From Streptomyces endocoffeicus (GTDB taxonomy: Bacteria; Actinomycetota; Actinomycetes; Streptomycetales; Streptomycetaceae), in assembly GCF_016741935.1 (NCBI RefSeq), contig NZ_JAERRG010000001.1, forward strand, positions 868,001 through 932,000: DNA of 64,000 nucleotides, given 5' to 3'. Position numbers and translations under genes: made by a program. Of this stretch, positions 9,491 to 18,206 are shown in pieces. The notes below the pieces were generated by a model. The model worked only from the letters and a program-made list of their open reading frames with translations. It had not been told where the DNA came from and ran no database searches. The stretch's first letter is position 1; the number at the start of each line of letters is the position of its first letter.

Positions 9491-10285
9491 ATGGGACTGG
9501 TTCAGGAGATGGGACTGCTTCAGGACAAGATCGTCCTGGTCAACGGGGGCAGCCGGGGAATCGGCGCGGGCATCGTCCGCGCCGCCGCCCGCGAAGGGGC
9601 CACGGTGGCATTCACCGGACGCCGCCCCGACGCCGGTGAGCAGCTGGCCGGGGAGCTCGCCGCGCAGGGAGCCACGGCCGCCTTCCTCCGCGCCGACCTG
9701 GCCGATCCCGCGCAGGCACGCGGCAGCGTGGAACAGGTGGTGGCGGCCCACGGCAGGATCGACTGCCTGGTCAACTCCGCCGGGCTCACCTCGCGCGGGA
9801 CACTGCTGGACACCACCCCCGAGCTCTTCGACGCGCATGTCGCGATCAATCTGCGCGCCCCGTTCTTCGCGATGCAGGCCGCCGTCGCCGACATGGTGGC
9901 CAGGAAGGCCCCGGGCACCATCGTCAACATCATCTCCAACTGCGCACACGGCGGATATCCGTTCCTGGCGCCGTACTCCGCCGCGAAGGCCGGGCTCGCG
10001 GGCCTGACCCGCAACGCCGCCCACGCCCACCGCTGGGACCGCGTCCGCGTCAACGGCCTCAACCTGGGCTGGACCGACACCGAGGGCGAGGACGCCATCC
10101 AGCGCGCCTTCCACGGCGCGGGCGACGACTGGCGCGAGGAGGCGGCCCGCGCCCAGCCGATGGGCAAGCTCGGCCAGGTCGACGAGATCGCCGATTTCGT
10201 CGTCCTCCTCCTCTCCGACCGCAGCGGGGTCGTCACCGGCTCGGTCATCGACTGGGACCAGAACGTCCTCGGCGGACTCGGCTGA
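9491..10285 (+). CDS. SDR family oxidoreductase
   Basis: Classical short-chain dehydrogenase/reductase of 264 residues. The nucleotide motif GGSRGIGAG is at about residues 18-26, NSAG follows, and the catalytic YSAAK is near residue 160. The ATG at 9491 has GAAGGAG about 9 bases upstream, so the second Met (residue 8) is less likely. The substrate is unknown. Its place 16 bp behind the PhyH oxygenase suggests it oxidises the hydroxylated product to a ketone or reduces a keto intermediate. Confidence 0.9.
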   Translation: MGLVQEMGLLQDKIVLVNGGSRGIGAGIVRAAAREGATVAFTGRRPDAGEQLAGELAAQGATAAFLRADLADPAQARGSVEQVVAAHGRIDCLVNSAGLTSRGTLLDTTPELFDAHVAINLRAPFFAMQAAVADMVARKAPGTIVNIISNCAHGGYPFLAPYSAAKAGLAGLTRNAAHAHRWDRVRVNGLNLGWTDTEGEDAIQRAFHGAGDDWREEAARAQPMGKLGQVDEIADFVVLLLSDRSGVVTGSVIDWDQNVLGGLG

Positions 10286-10299
10286 CCCGCCGCATCGCC

Positions 10300-10360
10300 A
10301 GAAGCAACACCCACCCAGAAGCCACACCACCCAAAAGCCACATCACCCATAAGCCTCACC
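10300..10360. repeat. Imperfect 16-17-bp tandem repeat
   Basis: Nearly four copies of an AGAAGCCACACCACCC-like unit (10300-10316, 10317-10332, 10333-10348, then a partial copy) fill the spacer between the SDR gene and the next dehydrogenase gene. Confidence 0.7.
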
Positions 10361-10398
10361 GTCAGCACCCGCACCATCAGAAAGGGACACAACTCCCC

Positions 10399-11403
10399 AT
10401 GCGTATCGGCATCATGGGCCTGGGCCGGATCGGCGCCTTCCACGCCGAGACCCTGTCCACGCTCGACGCGGTGGACTCCCTCGTGGTCACCGACCCGGTC
10501 GCCGCGGCCGCCGCCACCGCCGCCGAGCGCTTCGGCGCCCACGCGGTCGACTCGCCGGAGGCCGTACTCGCCGCCGGTGTGGACGGCGTCGTGATCGCCG
10601 CGGCCACCGACGCCCACCCCGAGCTCATCGTCGCCGCCGTGCGGGCGGGCGTACCGGCCTTCTGCGAGAAGCCCGTGGCACGCACGATCGAGGAGAGCCT
10701 CGATGTCCTCCGCGCCGTGGAGGGCGGTGGGGTGGAGGTCCAGATCGGCTACAACCGGCGGTTCGACCCCGGGTACGTGGCCGCGCGGGCGGCGGTGGTC
10801 AGCGGTGAGCTCGGGCCGCTGCACACCGTGCGGTCCACCACCTTGGACCCCGAGCCGCCCCCGGCCGCCTATGTGGCCGTCTCCGGCGGCATCTTCCGCG
10901 ACTGCGCCGTGCATGACTTCGACACCGTCCGCTGGATCACCGGCCGCGAGGTCACCGAGGTCTACGCGACCGGCGCCAACCGCGGCGCCGAGTACATCGC
11001 GGCCGCCGGAGACGTGGACACCGCCTCCGCCCTCCTCACCCTGGACGACGGCACCCTCGCCGTGGTCTCCAACACCCGGCACAACCCCCGCGGTTACGAC
11101 GCCCGCCTGGAGCTCCACGGCATGACGGACAGCGTGGCCGCGGGCCTGGAGGACAGGCTGCCGCTGCGCTCCGTCGAACCGGGCGCCACCTTCCCGGGCG
11201 GCACACCGCACCACTTCTTCATAGACCGCTTCGCCGCCGCCTACCGGGCCGAGCTCACCGCCTTCACCGAGGTCGCGGCGGGCCTGCGGCCCTCCCCCTG
11301 CACCGTCGCCGACGCCGTCGAGGCCGGCTGGATCGCCGAGGCCTGCACGCTTTCGCTGCGCGAACACCGCCCCGTGACCATGGAAGAGGTACGCAAGGCA
11401 TGA
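10399..11403 (+). CDS. Gfo/Idh/MocA-family dehydrogenase (inositol 2-dehydrogenase-like)
   Basis: Oxidoreductase of 334 residues. The Rossmann motif is GLGRIGAFHAE at the N-terminus, and the conserved CEKPVA, with the catalytic-region lysine, is near residue 95. The C-terminal alpha/beta domain contains the D-x-x-x-H segment (CAVHDFDTVRWI), which in inositol and sugar dehydrogenases holds the substrate and the catalytic His. Length and motifs are closest to myo-inositol 2-dehydrogenase. AAAGGGA lies about 12 bases before the ATG. It is coupled to the next dehydrogenase by an ATGA overlap. Confidence 0.88.
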   Translation: MRIGIMGLGRIGAFHAETLSTLDAVDSLVVTDPVAAAAATAAERFGAHAVDSPEAVLAAGVDGVVIAAATDAHPELIVAAVRAGVPAFCEKPVARTIEESLDVLRAVEGGGVEVQIGYNRRFDPGYVAARAAVVSGELGPLHTVRSTTLDPEPPPAAYVAVSGGIFRDCAVHDFDTVRWITGREVTEVYATGANRGAEYIAAAGDVDTASALLTLDDGTLAVVSNTRHNPRGYDARLELHGMTDSVAAGLEDRLPLRSVEPGATFPGGTPHHFFIDRFAAAYRAELTAFTEVAAGLRPSPCTVADAVEAGWIAEACTLSLREHRPVTMEEVRKA

Positions 11404-12422
11404 CGACAGCCGAGCCGCTGCGCATCGGGGTCCTGGGCGCCGCCCGGATCTCCGAGCTCTCCCTCGTCGGCCCCGCCCGTGCGGGCGGCCACCGCCTCGT
11501 CGCGGTGGCCGCCCGCTCCCGTGGCCGGGCCGACGCCTTCGCCGCCGAGCACGGTGTCGAGCGCGTCCTGGACTCCTACGCCGATGTGATCGCCGACCCC
11601 GATGTGGAGGTCGTCTACAACCCGCTGGCCAACAGCCTGCACGGGCCGTGGAACCTCGCCGCGCTCGCCGCGGGCAAGCATGTGCTGACCGAGAAGCCCT
11701 CGGCGAGCAACGCCGAGGAGGCCGCCGAGGTGCGCGACGCGGCCGCCAAGGCGGGCACCGTGTTCATGGAGGGCTTCCACTACCTCTTCCACCCCGTCAC
11801 CCGCCGCCTCCACGAACTGCTCGACTCCGGGGAACTCGGGGAGCCGCGGCACATCGAGACGATGATGTCCATGCCCGCCCCGCCCGGGTCCGACCCCCGC
11901 TGGTCCCTGTCCCTGGCCGGAGGCGCCCTGATGGACCTGGGCTGCTACAGCCTGCACGCGCAAGCCACCCTCGCCCCCTGGGCCGGTGGTCCCCCGCGCC
12001 TGGTCACCGCCCGGGGTGGCGCCCGGCACGGCGCACCGGAGGTGGACGAGTGGCTGGACGCGGACCTGGCCTTCCCCAGCGGCGCCACCGGATCCGCCCG
12101 CTGCCATATGGCACATGAGGAGTGGCGGATGAGCCTCAGGGTCATCGGCTCGCGGGGGGAGGCGACGGCAATGAACTTCGTCCAGCCGCATCTGGACGAC
12201 CGGGTCGTGGTGCGTACGCCCGCGGGTGAGCGTACGGAGGAGCTGGGCAAGCGGTCGTCGTACACCTACCAGCTGGACGCGTACGCCGCGCACCTGCGGC
12301 ACGGCACATCGCTTCCGCTGGACGCGGAGGACGCGCTGACCACCATGTCCCTGATCGACGCGTGCTACCGCGCCGCCGGGTTCCCGCCCCGGCCGCGTAC
12401 CGTGCTTCCGGTCCCGGGCTGA
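11400..12422 (+). CDS. Gfo/Idh/MocA-family oxidoreductase
   Basis: Second dehydrogenase of the same superfamily, 340 residues, but clearly not a recent duplicate of the first. The nucleotide motif is GVLGAARISE, followed by TEKPSA near residue 100 and a Gly-Gly-Ala-Leu-Met-Asp-Leu-Gly-Cys-Tyr segment. These features are typical of the branch with D-xylose and trans-dihydrodiol dehydrogenases. The ATG overlaps the preceding stop, and the gene ends the operon just before a small hairpin and the convergent TetR gene. Confidence 0.87.
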   Translation: MTTAEPLRIGVLGAARISELSLVGPARAGGHRLVAVAARSRGRADAFAAEHGVERVLDSYADVIADPDVEVVYNPLANSLHGPWNLAALAAGKHVLTEKPSASNAEEAAEVRDAAAKAGTVFMEGFHYLFHPVTRRLHELLDSGELGEPRHIETMMSMPAPPGSDPRWSLSLAGGALMDLGCYSLHAQATLAPWAGGPPRLVTARGGARHGAPEVDEWLDADLAFPSGATGSARCHMAHEEWRMSLRVIGSRGEATAMNFVQPHLDDRVVVRTPAGERTEELGKRSSYTYQLDAYAAHLRHGTSLPLDAEDALTTMSLIDACYRAAGFPPRPRTVLPVPG

Positions 12423-12424
12423 TC

Positions 12425-12440
12425 CGCGGGACAGCCCGCG
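12425..12440. terminator. Short hairpin between convergent genes
   Basis: CGCGGG and CCCGCG pair around a 4-base loop in the 18-bp gap between the dehydrogenase operon and the TetR gene. No T-tract is present, as usual at this GC content. Confidence 0.5.
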
Positions 12441-13115
12441 CTACGGAGCCACGGAGCTACGCAGGCCCCCGCCCGCCGATGCACGGGGGCCTCCGGCCGG
12501 CTCAGCTCTCCCCGTCGGCTGCCGCCCCCGGCCCGCCCCCGGCCCGGGCGCGCCCGTGCGCAGCCCGTCCATGACCAGGTCCAGCAGCCGTCGGGCGCGT
12601 GCCTGCCCGTTCTCGTCGGGGCCGATCTGCCACAGGCCGGCGATGGCGAGCAGGAAGTCGTCGGTGGTGACGCCCGGGCGGATGGTGCCGACCTCCTCGT
12701 TGGCCCGCAGCAGGAGCGCCACGGCCTCGGTCATCTGGCCGTGCCCCGGTTTCTCCTGGCCGCAGGACGCGCTGATGGCCTTGTGCAGCGCGTCGGCGAG
12801 CCCGGCCTTGGCCATGGCGAACCGGGCCAGGTGCCCCATCCACTCCCGCAGGGCCTGATCCGGCGCGCGGGTACGCAGCAGCTCGGCCGCGGTGTCGGCC
12901 ACCTGCCGCATCTCGTGGCGGTAGATCTCCAGGACGAGGGCCTCGCGGCTGGGGAAGTTGCGGTACAGCGTTCCTTGCCCGACGCCCGCCTTCTTCGCGA
13001 TGGCGCTCAGCGGGACGTCCGCCGAGCGTGTCAGCTCCACCAGCGCCACTTCCAGGATGCGCTCGCGGTTCGCCTGCGCGTCCGAGCGCAGACGCGCCTC
13101 CCTCTCTGCCCGCAC
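12441..13115 (-). CDS. TetR-family transcriptional regulator
   Basis: Regulator of 224 residues. The N-terminal helix-turn-helix is ANRERILEVALVELTRSADVPLSAIAKKAGVGQGTLYRNFPSREAL in order, here read as the usual TetR_N block at about residues 15-65. The sensor domain resembles the SbtR-like C-terminal type, and the last 25 residues are Gly/Pro/Arg-rich. It is divergent from the molybdenum hydroxylase operon. Two palindromes in the intergenic region (13159-13172 and 13190-13203) are the likely operators, giving repression of itself and the hydroxylase genes. Confidence 0.9.
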   Translation of the reverse strand: MRAEREARLRSDAQANRERILEVALVELTRSADVPLSAIAKKAGVGQGTLYRNFPSREALVLEIYRHEMRQVADTAAELLRTRAPDQALREWMGHLARFAMAKAGLADALHKAISASCGQEKPGHGQMTEAVALLLRANEEVGTIRPGVTTDDFLLAIAGLWQIGPDENGQARARRLLDLVMDGLRTGAPGPGAGRGRQPTGRAEPAGGPRASAGGGLRSSVAP

Positions 13116-13158
13116 TCCCCCTCCTTCCGGGCCCCGCCGTAGCGCCGACCTTGCTCAC

Positions 13159-13172
13159 CGGACAGCTGTCCG
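13159..13172. promoter_or_regulatory. Probable TetR operator O1
   Basis: Perfect 14-bp palindrome CGGACAGCTGTCCG, 44-57 bp upstream of the TetR start. It matches the arms of the second site exactly. Confidence 0.7.
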
Positions 13173-13189
13173 CTAAGTTTCATGGACAG

Positions 13190-13203
13190 CGGACACTTGT
13201 CCG
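13190..13203. promoter_or_regulatory. Probable TetR operator O2
   Basis: CGGACACTTGTCCG has the same CGGACA/TGTCCG arms as O1 and a different centre. It begins 31 bp from O1, three helical turns. A loose half-site GGACAG at 13184-13189 touches its left side. Confidence 0.68.
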
Positions 13204-13368
13204 TTTAGGTCCACCTTACCGGCTGATACGGCCAGTGTGGATGGCCGAAACCGAGCGCCGACGGGTATTGTCCCGCATCCCCTATCCCCGGGACCCCCTC
13301 CCCAGGGCCCCGGGCCCCCTCCATCGGACGACTTCAACGCGCCCCACACCCGCGAAAGAAGGCTGATC

Positions 13369-13926
13369 ATGGCCCCATCGACGTCCAGCGTCATCACGCT
13401 GACCATCAACGGCGAGAAACACACGCTGCCCGTCGACCACCGCACCACCCTGCTCGACGCCCTGCGGGAGCAGCTCGACCTCACCGGTACCAAGAAGGGC
13501 TGCGACCAGGGCCAGTGCGGTGCCTGCACGGTGCTGATCGACGGCCGCCGGGCCGTCTCCTGCCTCCAGCTCGCGGTGGCGGCCGAGGGCCGTGAGGTCA
13601 CCACGATCGAGGGCGTGGCCGAGGGCGACGAACTGCACCCGGTGCAGCAGGCCTTCCTCGACCTCGACGGCTACCAGTGCGGTTACTGCACCCCGGGGCA
13701 GATCTGCTCCGCCCTCGCCGTGCTCGAGGAGCACGCGGCGGGCTGGCCGAGCGCCGCCACCGCCGACGTCCGCCCCGAAGCGGGACCGCCGCCCCTCAGC
13801 CCGGACGAGATCAGGGAGCGGATGAGCGGCAACCTGTGCCGCTGCGGCGCCTATGTGTCGATCGTGCAGGCGGTCGCGCGGGCCGCCGAGGCGCGCACGG
13901 CCGGGACCGAGGAGGCCCTCGCATGA
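13369..13926 (+). CDS. Molybdenum hydroxylase, [2Fe-2S] subunit (PaoA/YagT-like)
   Basis: Electron-transfer subunit of 185 residues. The plant-ferredoxin-type cluster is GCDQGQCGACTVLIDGRRAVSC, and the second helical-domain cluster is CGYCTPGQ followed by NLCRCGAY. The N-terminus lacks the twin-arginine signal found in periplasmic PaoA, so the complex is probably cytoplasmic. AGAAGG lies about 6-10 bases before the ATG; the in-frame upstream GC-rich region is not coding. It overlaps the FAD subunit by 4 bases. Confidence 0.93.
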   Translation: MAPSTSSVITLTINGEKHTLPVDHRTTLLDALREQLDLTGTKKGCDQGQCGACTVLIDGRRAVSCLQLAVAAEGREVTTIEGVAEGDELHPVQQAFLDLDGYQCGYCTPGQICSALAVLEEHAAGWPSAATADVRPEAGPPPLSPDEIRERMSGNLCRCGAYVSIVQAVARAAEARTAGTEEALA

Positions 13927-14915
13927 AGGAGTTCGGCTACCAGCGGGTCCTCGAGGTCTCCGAGGCGGTCTCCGTGCTCGGCGCCGACCCCGACGCGCGT
14001 TTCCTCGGCGGCGGCACCAATCTGGTCGATCTGATGAAGACCGGTGTCGAGCGGCCGGGACGCCTGGTCGACGTACGCGAACTGCCCCTGGACCACATCG
14101 AGGTGACGCCGGACGGGGCCTTGCGCATCGGGGCCACCGTCACCAACAGCGATCTCGCCGCCCACCCCGAGGTGCGGCGCCGCTACCCGGCCCTCACCCA
14201 GGCCGTCCTGGCCGGTGCGTCCGGGCAGCTGCGCAACATGGCCACCGTCGGCGGCAATCTCCTCCAGCGCACCCGCTGCGGCTACTTCACCGATGTGGCC
14301 GGGCCCTGCAACAAGCGCCTCCCCGGCAGCGGCTGCCCGGCCATCGAGGGTGAGCACCACAACCACGCGATCTTCGGCGCCTCCGAGCACTGCGTGGCCA
14401 CCCACCCCTCGGACATGGGGGTCGCGCTCGCCGCCTTCGACGCCGTCGTACGGTACGAAACCACCGACGGGCCGGGCGAGTTGCCGCTCGCGGACTTCTA
14501 TCTTCCGGTGGGCGACACCCCGCACCTGGAGACCGCGCTGCCGTCCGGCGCGCTGATCACCGGTATCACCCTGCCCCCGGCCCCGGTGGCCGCCCACTCC
14601 CGCTACCGCAAGGTCCGCGAGCGCGCGTCCTACGCCTTCGCGATCGGTTCGATCGCCGCCGCCCTCGACGTCCGCGACGGGGTCGTCCACGAGGTCCGCC
14701 TCGCCTTCGGAGCGGTCGCCTCCCGGCCGTGGCGGGCGCTGGAGGCCGAGCGGGCGCTGACCGGAGGCCCGGCGACCGCCGAGGCGTTCGCCGCCGCCGC
14801 GGACGCGGAGCTGGCCGCCGCCGAGGCACTGCCCCACAACGGATACAAGGTGCCGCTGATGCGCAACCTCGTCGTGGCCCTGCTGACCGAACTCACCGAG
14901 GAGGCCGCCCGATGA
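13923..14915 (+). CDS. Molybdenum hydroxylase, FAD subunit (PaoB/YagS-like, possible [4Fe-4S])
   Basis: FAD-binding subunit of 330 residues. The FAD loops are LGGGTNLVDLMK at about 25 and TVGGNLLQRTRC at about 105. Four cysteines occur at RTRC, GPC, GSGC and SEHC in the inserted segment (nt about 14274-14390). In E. coli PaoB such a segment carries an extra [4Fe-4S] cluster, absent from ordinary xanthine dehydrogenase FAD subunits. This points to the aldehyde oxidoreductase branch. The ATG overlaps the stop of the Fe-S subunit. Confidence 0.92.
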   Translation: MKEFGYQRVLEVSEAVSVLGADPDARFLGGGTNLVDLMKTGVERPGRLVDVRELPLDHIEVTPDGALRIGATVTNSDLAAHPEVRRRYPALTQAVLAGASGQLRNMATVGGNLLQRTRCGYFTDVAGPCNKRLPGSGCPAIEGEHHNHAIFGASEHCVATHPSDMGVALAAFDAVVRYETTDGPGELPLADFYLPVGDTPHLETALPSGALITGITLPPAPVAAHSRYRKVRERASYAFAIGSIAAALDVRDGVVHEVRLAFGAVASRPWRALEAERALTGGPATAEAFAAAADAELAAAEALPHNGYKVPLMRNLVVALLTELTEEAAR

Positions 14916-17062
14916 CCACGACGACCGGAACCACCACGACGACGGGCGCCTTCGGCACCGCGCGCACCCGCGTGGAGGGCCGGGAGAAGGTCACCGGAGC
15001 GGCCCGCTACGCGGGCGACATCCCCCTGCCCGACCTCGCCCACGGCTGGATGGCGCTGTCCACCGTGGCCCGCGGCCGTATCACCGCGGTCGAGTCCGAG
15101 CCGGTGCTCGCCATGCCCGGAGTCCTCGCGGTCATCCACCACGAGAACGCCCCGCGGGTCAACCTGGACTACATGGGCATGATCGGGAAGCCCGACCCGA
15201 TCCTCGGGGTCTTCCAGCACGACCGGGTCCCCTTCATGGGCTGGCCGGTGGCGCTGGTCCTCGCCGAGCGGCCCGAGCAGGCCAGGGAGGCCGCGGAAGC
15301 GCTGGTGGTCCGGTACGACCAGGAGCCGCACGACATCGGCTTCACCGCCGGACACCCGGATATGTACACCCCGCCGGATTCGCCCTTCGGACCGGCGGTG
15401 GCGACGAAGGGCGACGTCGAGGCCGAACTCGCCGCGTCCACGTTCGTCGTGGACTCCGAGTACACCACCCCGGAAGAGCACCACAACCCCATGGAGCCGC
15501 ACGCGGCGACGGCCCACTGGGACGGCGGCCGGCTCGAGGTCTTCGACTCCAACCAGGGCAGCACGATGGTGGCCGCCGAGCTCGCGCAGATCTTCTCCCT
15601 CGACGCGGAGTCGGTGCGGGTGCGGTCGGAGCACGTCGGCGGCGGCTTCGGCTCCAAGACCACCCGCCCGCACCAGGTGGCCGCCGCCATGGCCGCCACC
15701 GTCCTCCATCGCCCGGTGCGCGTCGTCATGACCCGCCGCCAGATGTTCTCGACGATCGGCTATCGCAGCCCCACCGCGCAGCGGGTCAGGCTCGGCGCCG
15801 ACGAGTCGGGGCGGCTGCGGGTGCTCGACCACCGGTCCGAGTGCGTCACGTCGACCGTCCACGAGTTCATCGAGCGGAGCGCCACGGTGGCCCGCGTGAT
15901 GTACGACGCCGACGCGCACTACACCAGCGACCGGGTCGTACGGCTCGATGTGCCGAGCCCGACCTTCATGCGCGCGCCCGGCGAGGCACCGGGCTCGTTC
16001 GCGCTGGAGTGCGCCATGGACGAGCTCGCCGAGAGGACCGGCATCGACCCGATCGAGCTGCGCGTCCGCAATGAGCCCGACCGGGGCCCGGTCTCGGGTC
16101 TGCCGTTCAGCAGCCGCAATCTGGTCGCCTGCTACGAGGAGGGCTCCCGCAGGTTCGGCTGGGCCGACCGGGACCCCCGTCCGGGGATGCGCCGCGAGGG
16201 GCGCTGGCTGCTCGGGACCGGTATGGCGGCGGCCAGCTTCCACTCCGGGGCCGGCCCGTCCACGGCGGCCGTGACGGCGGAGGCGGACGGCACCTTCACC
16301 GTGCGCATCAACGCGGCGGACATCGGCACCGGTGCCCGGACCGCCATCAACCTGATCGCCGCGGACGCGCTGGCGGTGGATCCGGAGCGGGTCCGGGTGG
16401 TCATGGCGGACAGCGACCTCGGCCCGGCGATGCTCGCCGGTGGCTCGATGGGCACGCGCTCCTGGGCGTGGGCGGTGGGGATCGCGGTGAGCGAACTGCG
16501 CGAGCGGCTGGCCCTGGGCGGCGACATCCCGCCCGAGGGGATCACCGCGCGGTCCGACACCACCGAAGCCATCGGCGCCCTGACCAGTAAGGAACGCCAC
16601 TCCTTCGGCGCGCAGTTCGCCGAGGTCGCCGTGGACGTCACCAGCGGAGAGGTCCGGGTGCGACGGATGCTCGGCATCTTCGCGGCGGGCCGGATCGTCA
16701 ACCCGCTGACCGCGCGCAACCAGCTCGTCGGCGGAATGATCTGGGGCATTTCCATGGCCCTGCACGAGGAGGCGGTCAGGGACCGGGCCTCGGGCGGCCT
16801 CGTCTCTCCCGACCTCGCGGGCTATCACTTCGCCGCGAACGCCGATGTGCCGGTCGTCGAGGCGGACTGGGTGGACGACCCGGACCCGGACGATCCGGTC
16901 GGCATCAAGGGCGTCGGTGAGGTCGGCATCGTGGGGGCCGCGGCGGCGATCTCCAACGCGGTGTGGCACGCCACCGGCGTCCGCCACCGCAACCTGCCGA
17001 TCCGCCCGGACCGGGTCCTGTCGGCGGGGACCAACGTGCCGGAGCCCGGCCACGCGGGCTGA
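14912..17062 (+). CDS. Molybdenum hydroxylase, molybdopterin-binding catalytic subunit (PaoC/YagR-like)
   Basis: Catalytic subunit of 716 residues, normal for PaoC. It has the aldehyde-oxidase hammerhead domain (about 15-125) and the molybdopterin domains, with HVGGGFGSK near residue 245 and SMGTRSWAWAVG. The catalytic glutamate is in KGVGEVGIVG near residue 670. The N-terminus is a run of Thr from ACG codons. By family it oxidises aldehydes or N-heterocycles and passes electrons through the Fe-S and FAD subunits. No MocA- or PaoD-type insertion chaperone is next to it. Confidence 0.93.
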   Translation: MTTTTGTTTTTGAFGTARTRVEGREKVTGAARYAGDIPLPDLAHGWMALSTVARGRITAVESEPVLAMPGVLAVIHHENAPRVNLDYMGMIGKPDPILGVFQHDRVPFMGWPVALVLAERPEQAREAAEALVVRYDQEPHDIGFTAGHPDMYTPPDSPFGPAVATKGDVEAELAASTFVVDSEYTTPEEHHNPMEPHAATAHWDGGRLEVFDSNQGSTMVAAELAQIFSLDAESVRVRSEHVGGGFGSKTTRPHQVAAAMAATVLHRPVRVVMTRRQMFSTIGYRSPTAQRVRLGADESGRLRVLDHRSECVTSTVHEFIERSATVARVMYDADAHYTSDRVVRLDVPSPTFMRAPGEAPGSFALECAMDELAERTGIDPIELRVRNEPDRGPVSGLPFSSRNLVACYEEGSRRFGWADRDPRPGMRREGRWLLGTGMAAASFHSGAGPSTAAVTAEADGTFTVRINAADIGTGARTAINLIAADALAVDPERVRVVMADSDLGPAMLAGGSMGTRSWAWAVGIAVSELRERLALGGDIPPEGITARSDTTEAIGALTSKERHSFGAQFAEVAVDVTSGEVRVRRMLGIFAAGRIVNPLTARNQLVGGMIWGISMALHEEAVRDRASGGLVSPDLAGYHFAANADVPVVEADWVDDPDPDDPVGIKGVGEVGIVGAAAAISNAVWHATGVRHRNLPIRPDRVLSAGTNVPEPGHAG

Positions 17063-17081
17063 CCCCTTCACCGTCGGGTGC

Positions 17082-17118
17082 TCGGCGCCGGCCAGGTTTC
17101 CCACCTGGCCGGCGCCGA
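17082..17118. terminator. Strong hairpin terminator after the molybdenum hydroxylase operon
   Basis: A perfect 16-bp stem, TCGGCGCCGGCCAGGT (17082-17097) with its complement at 17103-17118 and a 5-base loop, begins 20 bp after the stop of the catalytic subunit. Confidence 0.8.
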
Positions 17119-17223
17119 TGTCGTACGTGGTGTGACCTTGTGGGGCGAGTCCGTTCGACCATACGGGCGGCATGGGAGGTCCAGTCCGATTATGTGATCG
17201 GGTGGCACGGTACCGACAACGTC

Positions 17224-18108
17224 ATGGCCACTCCCCCCGATCCCCCGCAGAACGCGGAAACCGCGAGCCCCGCATCCCTGGTGGACCGCGAGGGCTACAA
17301 CGAGCGCTTCCTGGGCCCCTCCCTGCCGCTGCCCCGCCCGACCGGCCCCGACACCGCGACAACGGTCCTGCCCTACACCAACTTCAGCGTCGTCTTCCGC
17401 CCGGACCGCCGGCTGGCCGCGGCGACGGCCGTCACGATCGACGGCGCGCACCTCGTCGATGTGCCACGCGAGGACGAATGGCGCTTCGACCCCCGCCTGC
17501 CCGAGACCCAGCAGGCCGGTCACCCCGTCTACCAGGACAACCCGCTGGACAAGGGACATCTGGTCCGCCGCCTCGATCCGGTATGGGGTCCGGAGGCGTC
17601 CATGGCGAACGACGACACCTTCCACTACACCAACGCCGCTCCCCAGATGAACGTCTTCAACCAGGGCAAGAAGCTCTGGCAGGGGCTGGAGAACTTCCTG
17701 CTGGACCACGCCGAGGAGTTCGACCGGAAGCTGACGGTGTTCACCGGGCCCGTGCTCGAGGACTCCGATCCGCCCTACCGGGGCATCCAGGTGCCGCTCC
17801 GGTTCTGGAAGGTCGCCGCCTTCATGCAGGACGGTGAGCTGGCGTCCACCGCCTATGTGCTCGACCAGAGCCCCGACCTCAGACGGGACGCCGCCGCCCG
17901 GGTCATGGCGGAGGCCGCGCGAGCCGGAGACCCTCCCCCGCTCGGGGCGTTCCGCACCTTCCAGGTGCCGGTCTCCGACATCGCCCGCCTCACCGCCCTG
18001 GACCTGGGCCCGCTCCCGGCGGCCGACCGGCTGACCGCCGGAAGGCGCGCCGCACCCCGCTGGACCCGCCTGGAGTCCTACGACGACATCACCGTGCACG
18101 CCGCATGA
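17224..18108 (+). CDS. DNA/RNA non-specific endonuclease (NUC1 type)
   Basis: Nuclease of 294 residues of the beta-beta-alpha-metal class, like Serratia nuclease and NucA/EndoG. The catalytic motif D-R/K-G-H is present as LDKGHLVRRLDP at about residues 110-121, with the metal-binding asparagine in FHYTNAAPQMNVFN some 25 residues on. No clear signal peptide is seen, unlike the secreted members, so the product may be cytoplasmic or exported by other means. The start is uncertain: the ATG at 17224 has no good ribosome binding site, and an in-frame GTG at 17194 is possible. Confidence 0.88.
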   Translation: MATPPDPPQNAETASPASLVDREGYNERFLGPSLPLPRPTGPDTATTVLPYTNFSVVFRPDRRLAAATAVTIDGAHLVDVPREDEWRFDPRLPETQQAGHPVYQDNPLDKGHLVRRLDPVWGPEASMANDDTFHYTNAAPQMNVFNQGKKLWQGLENFLLDHAEEFDRKLTVFTGPVLEDSDPPYRGIQVPLRFWKVAAFMQDGELASTAYVLDQSPDLRRDAAARVMAEAARAGDPPPLGAFRTFQVPVSDIARLTALDLGPLPAADRLTAGRRAAPRWTRLESYDDITVHAA

Positions 18109-18146
18109 ACCCCTCGCCCAAGCCGAGGAGAGCAGAGAGGGCACCG

Positions 18147-18206
18147 ATGAGCGACGACTTCGTGCTGGACGTGACCAGGATCCGCGACGACGCCCGCCGC
18201 AAGTGA
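18147..18206 (+). pseudogene. 19-residue ORF resembling the N-terminus of a ferritin-like protein
   Basis: Short ORF beginning at ATG 18147 behind GAGAGGG and ending with TGA at 18204-18206. The peptide (FVLDVTRIRDDARRK as its core) resembles, from memory, the first residues of actinobacterial ferritin-like/bacterioferritin-type proteins, in which about 150 further residues follow. Here the frame stops at once, and the stop overlaps the GTG start of the pentapeptide lipoprotein (GTGA). It may be a truncated gene whose translation start now drives the lipoprotein, or simply a leader peptide. Confidence 0.45.
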
